Of a DNA stretch of 64,000 nt, positions 41,640 through 51,241 are shown piece by piece; the stretch's first letter is position 1; every line of letters starts with the position of its first letter. Location: contig NZ_CP051230.1 in NCBI RefSeq assembly GCF_017792385.1, forward strand, positions 2,232,001-2,296,000. The letters are read 5' to 3'. Source of the stretch: Hyphomonas sp. GTDB lineage: Bacteria; Pseudomonadota; Alphaproteobacteria; Caulobacterales; Hyphomonadaceae. A program made the translations under genes and the position numbers. The notes under the pieces were generated by a model. The model ran no database searches and was not told the DNA's origin. It was given only the letters and a program-made list of their open reading frames with translations.

Positions 41640-41711
41640 GGCGCAGCATGCATCGGGTGGCGGCGCGCAGGGCGGGCCGACAGTGTGCAGGCAGACAACA
41701 AGGAGACCCGT

Positions 41712-42182
41712 ATGACCTTTCAGATCCGCGCGCTGCCAGAAGACCAGTTTGCCCATTTGCCCTCGCTGTCTGATGCGGACCTGGCGGCGCAGAACATCCA
41801 GAAGCGTCTCGTGGATGCCCAGCCCGGCTATCCCTGCCGGGTCAGCCTGCAGGATGCGGAGATCGGAGAGACGATCTTCCTGCTCAATCACTGTCATCAT
41901 GATGAAGAGACGCCATACCGGTCCTGTCATGCCATATTTGTCCGCGCCGGAGCGGAGCAGGCCTTGCCGGATGTGGGTGAGGTACCCGCCTCGCTGACGC
42001 TGCGGCTGATCTCCATCCGCGCGTTCGATACTGCGCACGACATGGTGGCGGCGGATGTTGTGGAGGGCCGCGAGTTGAACACTGCAATCCCGGCCATGCT
42101 GGCGCAGAGCGGAGTTGCCTATCTCCACCTGCACAATGCGAAACCGGGCTGTTATGCCGCCCGCGTTGATCCGGTAAGGTAA
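41712..42182 (+). CDS. DUF1203 domain-containing protein
   Basis: 156 residues from ATG 41712 (AAGGAG upstream). DUF1203 layout: FQIRALP at the start, GYPCRVSLQDAEIGETIFLLNHCHHDEETPYRSCHAIFVR in the middle, ending with YLHLHNAKPGCYAARVDP. Several His and Cys residues suggest metal or cofactor binding, but no function is established for this family that I know of. It follows the GTA remnant by 72 bases. Confidence 0.88.
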   Translation: MTFQIRALPEDQFAHLPSLSDADLAAQNIQKRLVDAQPGYPCRVSLQDAEIGETIFLLNHCHHDEETPYRSCHAIFVRAGAEQALPDVGEVPASLTLRLISIRAFDTAHDMVAADVVEGRELNTAIPAMLAQSGVAYLHLHNAKPGCYAARVDPVR

Positions 42183-42266
42183 TCTCCGGGTTTCAATACG
42201 TTGCGGGAGCGCCTAACTGTGTGCGGATAGCAGATTCGCAGACAGAAGGATTGCCCGCCCTTGGCC

Positions 42267-43139
42267 ATGGACCCGTACAAAGTGCTCGGCGTGTCGCGCT
42301 CGGCCAGCGAGGCCGAGATCAAGAACGCTTACCGGCAAAAGGCAAAAGCCCTGCATCCGGACCTGCATCCGGATGACAAGGCCAAGGCCGAGGAGTTCAA
42401 GCGGGTCTCGCAAGCCTGGGATATTCTGGGCGACAAGGACAAGAAAGCCCAGTTCGACCGGGGCGAGATTGACGGCGACGGTAATCCGACCGGGTTCGGC
42501 GGCGGGTTCCCGGGGGGCGGCGGCCCCGGTGGCGCTTCGTATCGCTGGGAGTCACGCAGTGGCAATCCGTTCGGCGGGGCGCAGGGCGATCCGTTCGAGG
42601 ATATCCTGTCCGGCATGTTCGGCGGCGGCCGGTCGCGCCGCGGCGGCCCCGTCAAGGGGCGGGACGTGCGGTATCGGGTGACCATTGATTTCGCGGATGC
42701 CGTGACCGGTGCCCGCCGGCGCATGACCATGGCGGACGGCACCGCGCTGGATGTGAACATTCCGGCGGGGATTGAAACCGGCCAGACGCTGCGCCTGAAG
42801 AGCCAGGGCGAACCCTCGCCGAATGGCGGTGCGCCCGGCGATGCGCTTCTGGAAGTGGAAGTGAAGCCCAGCACGGTCTGGGAACGCGACGGCAAGGACC
42901 TTCGAATGAAGGTGCCGGTTGATCTGAAGACGGCGATCCTGGGGGGCAGTGTCGAGGTGAAGACGCCCTCCGGCCCGGTGACGCTGAAAGTCCCGGCCGG
43001 ATCAAACACCGGCTCGCAACTGCGGTTGCGCGGCAAGGGGGTCCAAACCTCCACGCCGGGAAATCTCTATGCCCGGCTGGAAATAGTGCTCGATGATCCG
43101 AAGGATGACGGCCTGAAGGCGTGGGCAGAGTCCCACTAG
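42267..43139 (+). CDS. DnaJ-class co-chaperone (CbpA-like)
   Basis: 290 residues from ATG 42267. A J domain spans residues 1-65 with the HPD motif in ALHPDLHPDD. A Gly/Phe-rich linker (75-125) follows, then two C-terminal substrate-binding beta domains, without the DnaJ zinc-finger; that is the CbpA/DnaJ-type III build. It stimulates Hsp70 ATPase and delivers substrates. Starts 84 bases after the DUF1203 gene and converges with the diguanylate cyclase gene. Confidence 0.93.
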   Translation: MDPYKVLGVSRSASEAEIKNAYRQKAKALHPDLHPDDKAKAEEFKRVSQAWDILGDKDKKAQFDRGEIDGDGNPTGFGGGFPGGGGPGGASYRWESRSGNPFGGAQGDPFEDILSGMFGGGRSRRGGPVKGRDVRYRVTIDFADAVTGARRRMTMADGTALDVNIPAGIETGQTLRLKSQGEPSPNGGAPGDALLEVEVKPSTVWERDGKDLRMKVPVDLKTAILGGSVEVKTPSGPVTLKVPAGSNTGSQLRLRGKGVQTSTPGNLYARLEIVLDDPKDDGLKAWAESH

Positions 43140-43145
43140 GAACGT

Positions 43146-45590
43146 CTAGGCAATTGCCAGATCGAACAGGTCGCCATCCAGATCAAAGGCCGTGAATGGT
43201 CCTTCGAAGGGTTCAGGCGCGGCGATCAGGTAGCCCTGCATCTCTTCACAGGACAGGCTGGCCAGCGTGTGCGCCTGGTCTTCTGTCTCGACCCCTTCTG
43301 CCACCACCGGAATGTCCAGGCTGTGGGCCAGATGGATGATGGCCTCGATAATCGCCCGCGATTTGGAATCCATATTGATCGTCGCGACGAAGGACCGGTC
43401 GATCTTGATGCGGTCGAACGGGAATTCCTGGACATAGCTCATCGAGGAATAGCCGGTGCCGAAATCATCCAGCGAAATCTTTATGCCGAGGGCTTTCAGT
43501 TCGAGCAGGATGCTGGTGGCCAGCTGGGTGTTGTGGATGATCGCCGTTTCCGTGATCTCCAGTTCGAACCGGGCCGGGTCCAACCCGGTTTCCTCGAGTG
43601 CGGAGCGCACATGGAATATGATATCCGGATCCATCAACTGGCGCGCTGACAGATTGACCGCCACGCTCTCGTCTCCTTGCCAGCGGCTGGCTGCGCGGCA
43701 GGCGGCATGAATAGTCCAGCGGCCGATCTCGACGATCAGCATGCTCTGCTCCGCCAGCGGAATGAACTGGTCAGGGCCGACAAGTCCGACGCCCGGACGA
43801 TTCCAGCGGATCAGCGCCTCACGGCCAACGACCGCGCGGGTGGCGGAACTGACCTTGGGCTGGAAGTAGAGCACGAATTCGTCGTTCCTGACGGCGTCGT
43901 GAAGGGCGCGTTCCAGATTGCGCTGCTCCACCTGTTGCTTGTGAAGGTCTGCATCATAGGCACGCACGCAGCCCCGGCCGGCCGCCTTGGCCGAATAGAG
44001 TGCCCGGTCTGCATAGGTCAGGATGCGGGCGGCATTCTTGGCATTTGGCGGTACGAAGGTCAGCCCGATGCTGCCGCCACTGTTCAATGTTCGGCGCCCC
44101 ATGGCGAGTGGTTCGGAGATTGCAGACAGGATCCTGTCCGCCGTGTCCTGAATTTCCTCTGCGGAGGCGCGGCCGCGTACGAGGACCGCAAATTCGTCTC
44201 CGCCAAGTCGTGCGACCGTGTCGCGTTCGTCGATCTCGCTCGAGATGCGGCGACCGATCGCCTTCAGGAGGGAGTCGCCGGCTCCATGGCCGAACTGGTC
44301 ATTGACTTCCTTGAACTCGTCCAGATCGATGATCATGACGGCGAGACCAAAACGATCTCCCTGCGTGTCCTGCATGGCGTGTTCGAGCGCCATGTTGAAC
44401 GCGACCCGGTTGTGCAGCCCGGTCAGGGAGTCGCGATAGGCCAGTGTGCGGACCTTGGCTTCCGCGCGCACGCGCTGGGTGATGTCGCGGACGGCGAAGA
44501 CGATGAAGGTCTCGTCCTTTTCCTCGACACAGCGGCTGGAGACCACGGCGATCATTTCCCGTCCATCCTCGAACCGGATACGGCGTTCACCAAACTCGCG
44601 GTTTTCGAGCAGGTTCAACTCGTCATCCTGAAACTGCAACAGGTCCTGGATGTTGCGGCCACGAAAGTCCGGAAGCTGCCCTTCGGACTGGAAGAGGTCC
44701 AGATCGTGCAAATTCTTCAGGTCGGAAATCCGCTCGCTGAACAGCACCCGCGCCGATGTGTTCGTGTTGATGATCTCGCCGGTCCGGGACACGACAAACA
44801 GACCTTCGCTGCTGGCGTCAGCCAGTACCGACAGTTTGCGGGTTTCCTTGGAGCGCATCCGCTCGAATTTGGAATCCAATCCGGCGGCGAGCACCGACAG
44901 GATGACGATCACTGCCATGGCACCGGCAATGATGATGCTGAGCAGGCCGGTGGCCAGCTGCCAGGAAGGCGTTTCAACGCCGCGGACCGGGATCATCGTG
45001 GTGCCGGACGCGCTGATGAAGTGAAGCGCCAGGACCGCGAAGACACTGGTGATTGTGGAGATGGTGACGTTGCGAGGTATCTTGGGGTTCGAGCCGACGA
45101 GATAGGTGGCTGTGTAGAACATGAAGCTGAGCAGGATCGCCGATGTGATCGTCACGCGATCATATTCGATGATGGCGGACGCGTTCAGGGCGGTCATGCC
45201 ATAGAAATGCATTCCGGCGACAGACGCGGTCGCGATGGCGCCGCTGATCAGGCGGATGATGGCATCGGCCTTCACGCTGAGGACGAGCGCGGTGATCACG
45301 AAACCGGTCACCACCATGGCGGCAGACAGCAGGGTGCGCCATCCGTCGAACACGACGTCGAAACCGGGCTGGTATCCCAGAAGCGCGATGAAGTGTGTGG
45401 CCCACACGCCCAGGCCGACAACCGTACCGGCGGCGATGGCCCAGAGAATTGTGTAGAACCGCTTCACGGCCTGATGGCTGCGCTTGTAGATGATCAGGGA
45501 GCAGCAATTGCTGAAGGCCAGCACGAAGAATGCCGCCAGAACATGAGACAGATCATGTTCGGTCGCAATGCAATTGAATACTTCGTACAT
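43146..45590 (-). CDS. MHYT - PAS - GGDEF - EAL protein (cyclic-di-GMP turnover)
   Basis: 814 residues from ATG 45590. The N-terminal seven-helix MHYT sensor carries MHFYGM and LHFI.A-type motifs thought to bind copper, O2, CO or NO. A PAS domain follows (about 280-400), then GGDEF with an intact RLGGDEFAVL and an EAL domain with EALIRW, NLSARQL, ETETAI-like and DDFGTGYSS. All catalytic signatures are retained, so it could both make and break c-di-GMP. A membrane-anchored gas or redox input to c-di-GMP output is the expected role. Confidence 0.93.
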   Translation of the reverse strand: MYEVFNCIATEHDLSHVLAAFFVLAFSNCCSLIIYKRSHQAVKRFYTILWAIAAGTVVGLGVWATHFIALLGYQPGFDVVFDGWRTLLSAAMVVTGFVITALVLSVKADAIIRLISGAIATASVAGMHFYGMTALNASAIIEYDRVTITSAILLSFMFYTATYLVGSNPKIPRNVTISTITSVFAVLALHFISASGTTMIPVRGVETPSWQLATGLLSIIIAGAMAVIVILSVLAAGLDSKFERMRSKETRKLSVLADASSEGLFVVSRTGEIINTNTSARVLFSERISDLKNLHDLDLFQSEGQLPDFRGRNIQDLLQFQDDELNLLENREFGERRIRFEDGREMIAVVSSRCVEEKDETFIVFAVRDITQRVRAEAKVRTLAYRDSLTGLHNRVAFNMALEHAMQDTQGDRFGLAVMIIDLDEFKEVNDQFGHGAGDSLLKAIGRRISSEIDERDTVARLGGDEFAVLVRGRASAEEIQDTADRILSAISEPLAMGRRTLNSGGSIGLTFVPPNAKNAARILTYADRALYSAKAAGRGCVRAYDADLHKQQVEQRNLERALHDAVRNDEFVLYFQPKVSSATRAVVGREALIRWNRPGVGLVGPDQFIPLAEQSMLIVEIGRWTIHAACRAASRWQGDESVAVNLSARQLMDPDIIFHVRSALEETGLDPARFELEITETAIIHNTQLATSILLELKALGIKISLDDFGTGYSSMSYVQEFPFDRIKIDRSFVATINMDSKSRAIIEAIIHLAHSLDIPVVAEGVETEDQAHTLASLSCEEMQGYLIAAPEPFEGPFTAFDLDGDLFDLAIA

Positions 45591-45977
45591 GGGCAGACTT
45601 CCGTTCTTGCAGGAATGTCGTGCAATTGATTGCGTTACCAAAATACAAAGTGCACTGCAGGCAAGGTAAGGATTGGGTAAACCGGGGCGAACGCGCCGTG
45701 CCGCAACCGCCAATCTTGTTCCTGTAATGATCACTGCAGAATGGGGCCGGATTGCCTGCCGGGGATGTCTGGTTGCTGACGAGCCAAGGTTAACAGGAAA
45801 GCGGAATCCGTTGACCATTCAGTCGCAAACGGCCGTTTACCTGCACCCTACAGAGGTGCGCTCAGGTCCGGACATTTCTGCCTTGCGTGGAGGGCGAGAC
45901 AATCAGGGGTCGCGAATTTCGCTTTCCCGCAGACGTGGCGCGGTTTATAATGGGCGCAGGTCTTGTAGGAAACCACC
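45591..45977. other. Intergenic region between divergent c-di-GMP and LuxR genes
   Basis: 387 bases with no gene. A dyad ACCT...AGGT (45839-45857) loosely resembles a lux box 121 bases before the LuxR start, and GTTAACAGG-type motifs lie nearby. I see no terminator or RNA gene. Confidence 0.5.
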
Positions 45978-46742
45978 ATGCTGGGCCATCTGCGCCAGAT
46001 TGTACGTTCAAGGACAGTCCCGGACTTATATGAGCGAACGGTTGACGCCCTCGCCGGCATTGGCCTGACCCGTGTCTATTTCCAGGGTCCGATTGGCAAT
46101 GACCGGTCGATCACGCGACATACGACGAATTTCGGCTTTCCCGATCTGTGGGCGAAGACCTATGAGCTGAACTGGCAGGCGCATGACCCGTTCCCGGATG
46201 CGGCGGCGCGATATCCCGGACCGATGTACTGGCATCGGCTGCCACCTTCCGTCGTGCTGACCGAAGGCGAACTGGCCTATCTGGACTTCCTGAAGACGAA
46301 CCGGATGGAGCGGGGGCTCTGCATGCTGCAATATGGCAATGCCACGCGCGTGGGCCTGATTGCTGCGAGCACAGACCCGGACGGGCCGGAAGTGGAAAGC
46401 GTTGATCGTGAATTCTTCCAGTTCGTGGGCATGGTCTCGTTCACACGGTTCTGCCAGCTGGTGACCATGGACCCGGACCTGCCGACACCGCTGTCCGGCC
46501 GTGAGCTGGATGTGCTGTACTGGATGGCACAGGGGCGCAGCAATGGCGCCATCGCCGATGTGCTGGGCATCCGGCAGGAGACGGTGAACACATATGTCAA
46601 ACGGGTCTTTGCCAAGCTGGGCGTGTTCGACCGGACATCGGCCGTGATGGAGGGCGTGCGCCATGGCCTCGTCATCGTGTCGGACCCGATTGCCGAACTC
46701 GTCGCCGACCAGATGCGGACGAAGCGTCCGACAGGAAGCTGA
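45978..46742 (+). CDS. LuxR-family regulator with autoinducer-binding domain (first of two)
   Basis: 254 residues. The N-terminal autoinducer-binding domain (about 10-165) keeps the ligand-pocket pattern W (LWAKTY), Y, DP (QAHDPF) and W (YWHRL). The C-terminal GerE/LuxR HTH (about 175-235) has LSGRELDVLYWMAQGRSNGAIADVLGI. No luxI synthase is nearby, so it is a LuxR solo that senses exogenous or distantly made signals. Tandem with a close paralogue 67 bases downstream. Confidence 0.92.
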   Translation: MLGHLRQIVRSRTVPDLYERTVDALAGIGLTRVYFQGPIGNDRSITRHTTNFGFPDLWAKTYELNWQAHDPFPDAAARYPGPMYWHRLPPSVVLTEGELAYLDFLKTNRMERGLCMLQYGNATRVGLIAASTDPDGPEVESVDREFFQFVGMVSFTRFCQLVTMDPDLPTPLSGRELDVLYWMAQGRSNGAIADVLGIRQETVNTYVKRVFAKLGVFDRTSAVMEGVRHGLVIVSDPIAELVADQMRTKRPTGS

Positions 46743-46809
46743 TCCGGGCGCATTTTCCTTGATATGATCCGCACCCGGCGGCATCATGCGCCGGTGGGGG
46801 GAGGTGCGG

Positions 46810-47571
46810 ATGATCGACAGATTCAAGGCCATGCTGGAGGCGCAGTCATTGCTGGACTTGCGCGAGAGCGCCGTGGCGGCGTTCGGGGCGCTGGGCGTAC
46901 CGCGCGTATTGTGCGTTTCTCCGGTGGGACTGGACCGATCGGTCGGGCGTTCCCTGACGAATGCGGGATTTCCGCTCGCATGGGAGACCGCCTATCGGGA
47001 GGGCCGGCGCATGGATGACCCGCTGCCGGATATTTCCGTCCGGATCGGCGAGGCGTTTCTCTGGCACCGCCTGCCATCGGATGTCGTGCTGAACCGGGAA
47101 GAGGCCTCGTATCTGGCGGACCTGTCCGGATGGCAGATGGCAAAGGGCGTGTGCGTCGCCACCTACGGGCCGGCGGCGCGGGTCGGCTTTGTCGCGGCAA
47201 GTTCAGTGTCGGGGGAGGACGATCTGGACGGGCTGGACCTGTCGCTGTTCCAGATCGCCGCGGAGACGGCCTATCTGAGATATTGCCAGCTGGTCTCTGC
47301 AGAACTGAACTATGAAATGAACCTGTCGAGCCGTGAACTCGATGTGCTCCACTGGATGGCACAGGGCCGGAGCAATGCAGCCATTGCCGACATTCTCGAC
47401 CTGAAGCCGGAGACGGTTGGCACCTATGTGAAGCGCATCTTCGCCAAGCTGGATGTGTTCGACCGCACCTCGGCGGTGATGAAGGGCGTCATGCGCGGCC
47501 TGGTCATCGCGTCCGACCCGTCCATAGAGGCCGAGGCACAGGCCCGGCGGGCCCGGCGGCGGCGCGCCTGA
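46810..47571 (+). CDS. LuxR-family regulator with autoinducer-binding domain (second of two)
   Basis: 253 residues from ATG 46810 (GGGGAGGTG upstream; an upstream ATG at 46786 is less likely). Same two-domain build as its neighbour. The pocket pattern W..AY....DDP.....W and an HTH nearly identical in the recognition helix (LSSRELDVLHWMAQGRSNAA) point to tandem duplication. The ligand domains differ far more than the HTHs, suggesting different signals but overlapping DNA targets. Confidence 0.92.
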   Translation: MIDRFKAMLEAQSLLDLRESAVAAFGALGVPRVLCVSPVGLDRSVGRSLTNAGFPLAWETAYREGRRMDDPLPDISVRIGEAFLWHRLPSDVVLNREEASYLADLSGWQMAKGVCVATYGPAARVGFVAASSVSGEDDLDGLDLSLFQIAAETAYLRYCQLVSAELNYEMNLSSRELDVLHWMAQGRSNAAIADILDLKPETVGTYVKRIFAKLDVFDRTSAVMKGVMRGLVIASDPSIEAEAQARRARRRRA

Positions 47572-47666
47572 GCCGCGTGCCCGCATCTTCGCCAATCGCA
47601 GCCTGAACCGATCTGACCGAAAGTGTTCACTTGGTATTCAGAGCCTGATGCCTATACAGCCATGTC

Positions 47667-47978
47667 ATGAGACGGATTCCTGCCCTTCTTCTGGCCCTCG
47701 GCCTTGTGGTGACGCCCCCGGCGGTCGCCCAGGACTGGCGTAACCAATGGTCGCCGGGCCAGGCCCGCGATTCGGTGCGCCAGGGCAAGACCGTGCCGCT
47801 GAGCCAGATTTTCCAGAAGCTGCAACGCGAATATGGCGGTTACCAGCTGGGCGCGGACCTGTATGACAATGGCGGCAAACCGCAATACAAGGTCGACTGG
47901 ATGACCGGGGATGGCCGCAAGATGCGCTTCACGGTGGATGCGCGCACGGGCGCGATCCTTGACCGGCGCGGGGCATGA
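47667..47978 (+). CDS. PepSY-like exported protein of the two-component operon
   Basis: 103 residues. Signal peptide ending AVA near residue 21. A PepSY-like core follows (LSQIFQKLQREYGGYQLGADLY ... YKVDWMTGDGRKMRFTVDARTGAIL). Small PepSY proteins placed before a PhoP/FeuP-type regulator are common and are thought to modulate signalling or protease activity in the periplasm. 36 bases before the response-regulator start. Confidence 0.82.
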   Translation: MRRIPALLLALGLVVTPPAVAQDWRNQWSPGQARDSVRQGKTVPLSQIFQKLQREYGGYQLGADLYDNGGKPQYKVDWMTGDGRKMRFTVDARTGAILDRRGA

Positions 47979-48014
47979 CCCGACAGTGACACTTTAGTTC
48001 GGAAGGACGTTTGC

Positions 48015-48698
48015 ATGCGTATCCTGGTAGTTGAAGATGATTCCGACCTGCGTCGCCAATTGGCGGACGTCCTGTCGCAGTCGGGCTATGCCGTGGATCT
48101 GGCCGCCGACGGCGAGGATGGCCACTTCCTGGGCGACACCGAACCCTATGATGCGGTGATCCTGGATCTCGGCCTGCCGAAGATGGATGGCGTCAGCGTT
48201 CTCAAGAAGTGGCGCGCCGACGGCAAGTCCTTCCCGGTCCTGATCCTGACGGCGCGGGATTCCTGGAGCGAGAAGGTGGCCGGCTTCGATGCCGGCGCAG
48301 ATGACTATCTGACCAAGCCCTTCATCACCGAGGAATTGCTGGCCCGTCTGCGGGCGCTGCTGCGCCGGGCGGCCGGGCATTCGGCGGCGACGCTGGAGGC
48401 CGGCAAGCTGGTGGTCGACACCCGTGCGGCCCGGGCCAGCGTGGCCGGAGAACCGGTGAAGCTGACCGCGCATGAATACCGCGTCCTGTCCTATCTGATG
48501 CACCATATGGGCCGGGTCGTGCCGCGCACCGAACTGGTCGAGCATATTTATGATCAGGATTTCGACCGGGACTCGAACACGATCGAAGTGTTCATCGGCC
48601 GCCTGCGCCGCAAGATCGGCCAGGACCGTATCCAGACCGAGCGCGGCCTGGGCTATCGCCTGGTGGTGCCGGAAGCCGAAACCCGCGTCGCCGGATAA
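48015..48698 (+). CDS. OmpR/PhoP-family response regulator (FeuP-like)
   Basis: 227 residues. Receiver domain with acidic pocket EDD (8-10), phospho-acceptor D51 (VILDLGLP), T/K switch residues, and a C-terminal winged helix (VKLTAHEYRVLSYLMHH ... NTIEVFIGRLRRKIG). Encoded before a PhoQ-like kinase. Together they resemble the FeuPQ/PhoPQ system that stands before cycHJKL in rhizobia. Signal unknown; periplasmic or cation stress is typical. Confidence 0.93.
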   Translation: MRILVVEDDSDLRRQLADVLSQSGYAVDLAADGEDGHFLGDTEPYDAVILDLGLPKMDGVSVLKKWRADGKSFPVLILTARDSWSEKVAGFDAGADDYLTKPFITEELLARLRALLRRAAGHSAATLEAGKLVVDTRAARASVAGEPVKLTAHEYRVLSYLMHHMGRVVPRTELVEHIYDQDFDRDSNTIEVFIGRLRRKIGQDRIQTERGLGYRLVVPEAETRVAG

Positions 48699-48725
48699 GG
48701 CCTGCGCGGCGCCGGAGCCCGGATC

Positions 48726-50159
48726 ATGAGCGACAGCGCCCCTGACTCCCCGACATTGATGGATCGCTGGACGCGCCTGTCGCTGGCGCGCCGCATCATG
48801 CTGGCAGCAGCCATCTGGGGCCTGGTGGTGCTGGTGGGTGGCGCGCTCGCGCTGTCGGCCGTCTATCGCGCACAGACCCTCAGCCTGCTGGAAGAGGATC
48901 TGGAGCAGACGCTGGTGGGCCTGACGCGGGAGATGACCCGCGAGGAGGCCTTTCTGGAAGATGGCCGCGTGACCGATGCCCAGCGCGAGTTCTTTCTCGG
49001 TGATGTGCGGTTTCGCACCCAGTATTCCGGACGCTACTGGGCCATTGTCGGCGTCAGTTCGGATGGCGAGATCAATGGCGACATCCGCTCGCGCAGCCTG
49101 TGGGACGAGCCGGTGCCGCTGGACGAGGATCAACTCGCCCGCACCCTGTCGCACCCGGGCACGACGGAGTTCGGGGATTTCCGCTTTGTGGGCCCCGCCG
49201 GCCAGCGTGTGCGGGTCGCTTCGCGCGCCATCCTGATCCAGAACCGGGAAACGCCGCTGATCCTGGTGGCGGCTGCTGACCGTGCGGCCAATGATGCCGC
49301 GGCCACGCGCTTTCGCAGCCTGTTGCTGGGCACGATGATTGCCCTGTTCGGCGGAGTGTTTGCGGCCATGGTGGCGGCGATTTCCTTTTCGCTGCGCCCC
49401 TTGCGCCGCATCGGGGATGATATTGCCGAAGTGCGCGAAGGTATGCGGCAGAAACTGTCGGAAGACTATCCGGCCGAAGTGCGCCCGCTGGCGGATGAAC
49501 TGAACAAGCTGCTGGATCATAACCGGCAGGTTGTGGAGCGCGCGCGGACCCATGTCGGCAATCTGGCCCATGCGCTGAAGACGCCACTGGCCGTGCTGCG
49601 CAATGAGGCAACAGGCGACACGCAACTGGACGATGTGGTGCGCCGCCAGTCCGAGAGCATGCAGACCAATGTCGAGCATTATCTGAAGCGGGCTCAGATG
49701 GTTGCGCGGGCCCAGACGCTGGGCGCGAGGACGGAGCTGCGCCCGGTCGTGGACGGCATCGCCCGCATGCTGAACCGACTCTATGATGCCAGGGGCGTCA
49801 ACGTGTCCGTTGACGGCGGGGTGGGCGCCGTGTTCCGGGGAGAGAAACAGGATCTCGAGGAAATGGTCGGCAATCTGATGGAAAACGCCTGCAAATGGGC
49901 CGGTAGCGAAGTGCTGGTGCGCGTGCGCGACACGGCGGCGGCGCTGACCATTGATGTCGAGGATGATGGCAAGGGCCTGACGCCGGAAGAACGCGCCGGA
50001 GCGCTGAAGCGCGGTGTGCGCCTCGACGAGACAACGCCCGGCAGCGGGCTCGGCCTGTCCATCGTGAAGGAACTGGCGGAGTTGCATCGCGGCAGCCTGG
50101 AACTGGGCGATGCCGGGCTGGGCGGCCTGAAGGCAAGCCTGAGGTTTCCCAAGACATGA
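48726..50159 (+). CDS. Sensor histidine kinase (PhoQ/FeuQ-like)
   Basis: 477 residues. Two membrane helices (about 27-50 and 198-220) flank a periplasmic sensor. A HAMP-like linker, the DHp phospho-acceptor His282 (NLAHALKTPL) and a HATPase domain with N box NLMENACKW, DDGKGL and GSGLGLSIVKEL follow. The H-box NLAHALKTPL matches PhoQ-type kinases. Partner of the preceding regulator; overlaps the next gene's start by ATGA. Confidence 0.92.
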   Translation: MSDSAPDSPTLMDRWTRLSLARRIMLAAAIWGLVVLVGGALALSAVYRAQTLSLLEEDLEQTLVGLTREMTREEAFLEDGRVTDAQREFFLGDVRFRTQYSGRYWAIVGVSSDGEINGDIRSRSLWDEPVPLDEDQLARTLSHPGTTEFGDFRFVGPAGQRVRVASRAILIQNRETPLILVAAADRAANDAAATRFRSLLLGTMIALFGGVFAAMVAAISFSLRPLRRIGDDIAEVREGMRQKLSEDYPAEVRPLADELNKLLDHNRQVVERARTHVGNLAHALKTPLAVLRNEATGDTQLDDVVRRQSESMQTNVEHYLKRAQMVARAQTLGARTELRPVVDGIARMLNRLYDARGVNVSVDGGVGAVFRGEKQDLEEMVGNLMENACKWAGSEVLVRVRDTAAALTIDVEDDGKGLTPEERAGALKRGVRLDETTPGSGLGLSIVKELAELHRGSLELGDAGLGGLKASLRFPKT

Positions 50160-50758
50160 GGCGGACAAATCTGATCATTTCGGTGGCCTGTCTGGCCGTG
50201 GCCATTGGCGGATACCTTCTGGTGGGCTCCCCCGGCATGGGTGACCAGCCGATGGCGGACCGGCAAGCCGGCCTGATGGAAAAGGTGCGCACCGATCCGC
50301 AATCGCTGACCCCTGCCGAGACGCTGTCGCGTCTCGAGGCGACGGTGAAGGAACGGCCGGACGATCCTCAGCCGCACTATTTCATCGGCGAAATCCTGCG
50401 CGCCGAAGGCCGCACATCCGACGCGGCGCGGGCCTATCAGTCCGCCCTGCGGCGGGACGAGACCTTCGTGCCGGCCCTGCTGGCACTGGCGGATTCCCTG
50501 GTCGATCTGAACAATGGCGCGGTCTCGCCGGAGGCAACCCGCCTGTTCGCCAAGGCCTACGAACTGGACGAAACGCAGGTCCGCGCCGGCATGTGGGCGG
50601 CCATGGGCGCCGCGCAGGCCGGGGACCAGGAAAAGGCCGAACAGGCCATGCGCTATATCTATTCCCGCCTGCCGGAAGACGACCCACGCCGCGAGCGCTT
50701 TGCACCAATGATCGAGGCGCTCGGCCAGGCAGAGAGCGCGACGCCGGACGCCGAATAA
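50156..50758 (+). CDS. cycH: CcmI/CycH-like TPR protein of cytochrome c maturation
   Basis: 200 residues. One N-terminal membrane helix (NLIISVACLAVAIGGYLLV), then a periplasmic region with TPR motifs (PQPHYFIGEILRAEGRTSDAARAYQSAL and following). CycH/CcmI chaperones apocytochrome c for haem ligation. It is shorter than fused CcmI proteins. First of cycHJKL, overlapping the kinase gene by four bases, so the maturation genes are probably co-transcribed with the two-component pair. Confidence 0.85.
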   Translation: MRRTNLIISVACLAVAIGGYLLVGSPGMGDQPMADRQAGLMEKVRTDPQSLTPAETLSRLEATVKERPDDPQPHYFIGEILRAEGRTSDAARAYQSALRRDETFVPALLALADSLVDLNNGAVSPEATRLFAKAYELDETQVRAGMWAAMGAAQAGDQEKAEQAMRYIYSRLPEDDPRRERFAPMIEALGQAESATPDAE

Positions 50759-50797
50759 GGCAGGCTGCATCTGCCGCACTCCCCAAGCGAAGCGGGG

Positions 50798-51241
50798 ATG
50801 CCTATAAGAAAGCGCATGAGAGCCCGAACGAGACGACTTTACATGTTTGGCATTGCGGCCCTGCTGCTTCTGGCAGCGGCGGCGCTGGCATTTCTGGCCC
50901 TGCGCGAGAATGCGAACCTGTTCTACACGCCCGAAATCCTTGCCGAGAAAGGCCAGCCGGAAGACGGCAAGATGGTGAAGGTCGGTGGCTGGGTCGAGCC
51001 AGGGTCGCTGGCCTATTCCGATGACGGGGCGACCATGATCTTTACCGTGATCGACAACAGCCCGCACACGATCCGCGTCAGCTATACAGGCATAGCGCCC
51101 GACCTGTTCCGTGAAGGCCAGGGTGTGGTTGCCACGGGACAGTTCGGGCCCGGCGGACACTTCACGGCCCGGCAGATTCTGGCCAAGCATGACGAGAATT
51201 ATCAGCCGCGCGAGCTGAAACCGCTGGACGCGGCCGGATGA
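50798..51241 (+). CDS. ccmE: Cytochrome c maturation haem chaperone CcmE (CycJ)
   Basis: 147 residues. N-terminal membrane anchor followed by an OB-fold beta-barrel and the haem-binding motif AKHDENYQP with His131, which covalently holds haem for delivery. ATG 50798 is used; ATG 50816 (after RKR) would also serve. It overlaps ccmF by ATGA. Confidence 0.95.
   Translation: MPIRKRMRARTRRLYMFGIAALLLLAAAALAFLALRENANLFYTPEILAEKGQPEDGKMVKVGGWVEPGSLAYSDDGATMIFTVIDNSPHTIRVSYTGIAPDLFREGQGVVATGQFGPGGHFTARQILAKHDENYQPRELKPLDAAG

Noticed and set aside
39888..42134. 748-codon open frame opposite the GTA fusion
   Set aside because: Shadow rich in Arg, Pro, Gln and His; the plus strand matches GTA proteins.
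43677..45629. 650-codon open frame opposite the MHYT-GGDEF-EAL gene
   Set aside because: Antisense shadow; the minus-strand protein has complete catalytic motifs.
45839..45857. Lux box upstream of the first LuxR gene
   Set aside because: ACCT...AGGT symmetry is present but the match to the 20-bp consensus is poor and it is far from the start; kept only as a note.
47994..50168. 724-codon open frame opposite the first two-component pair
   Set aside because: Shadow of two well-defined genes on the plus strand.
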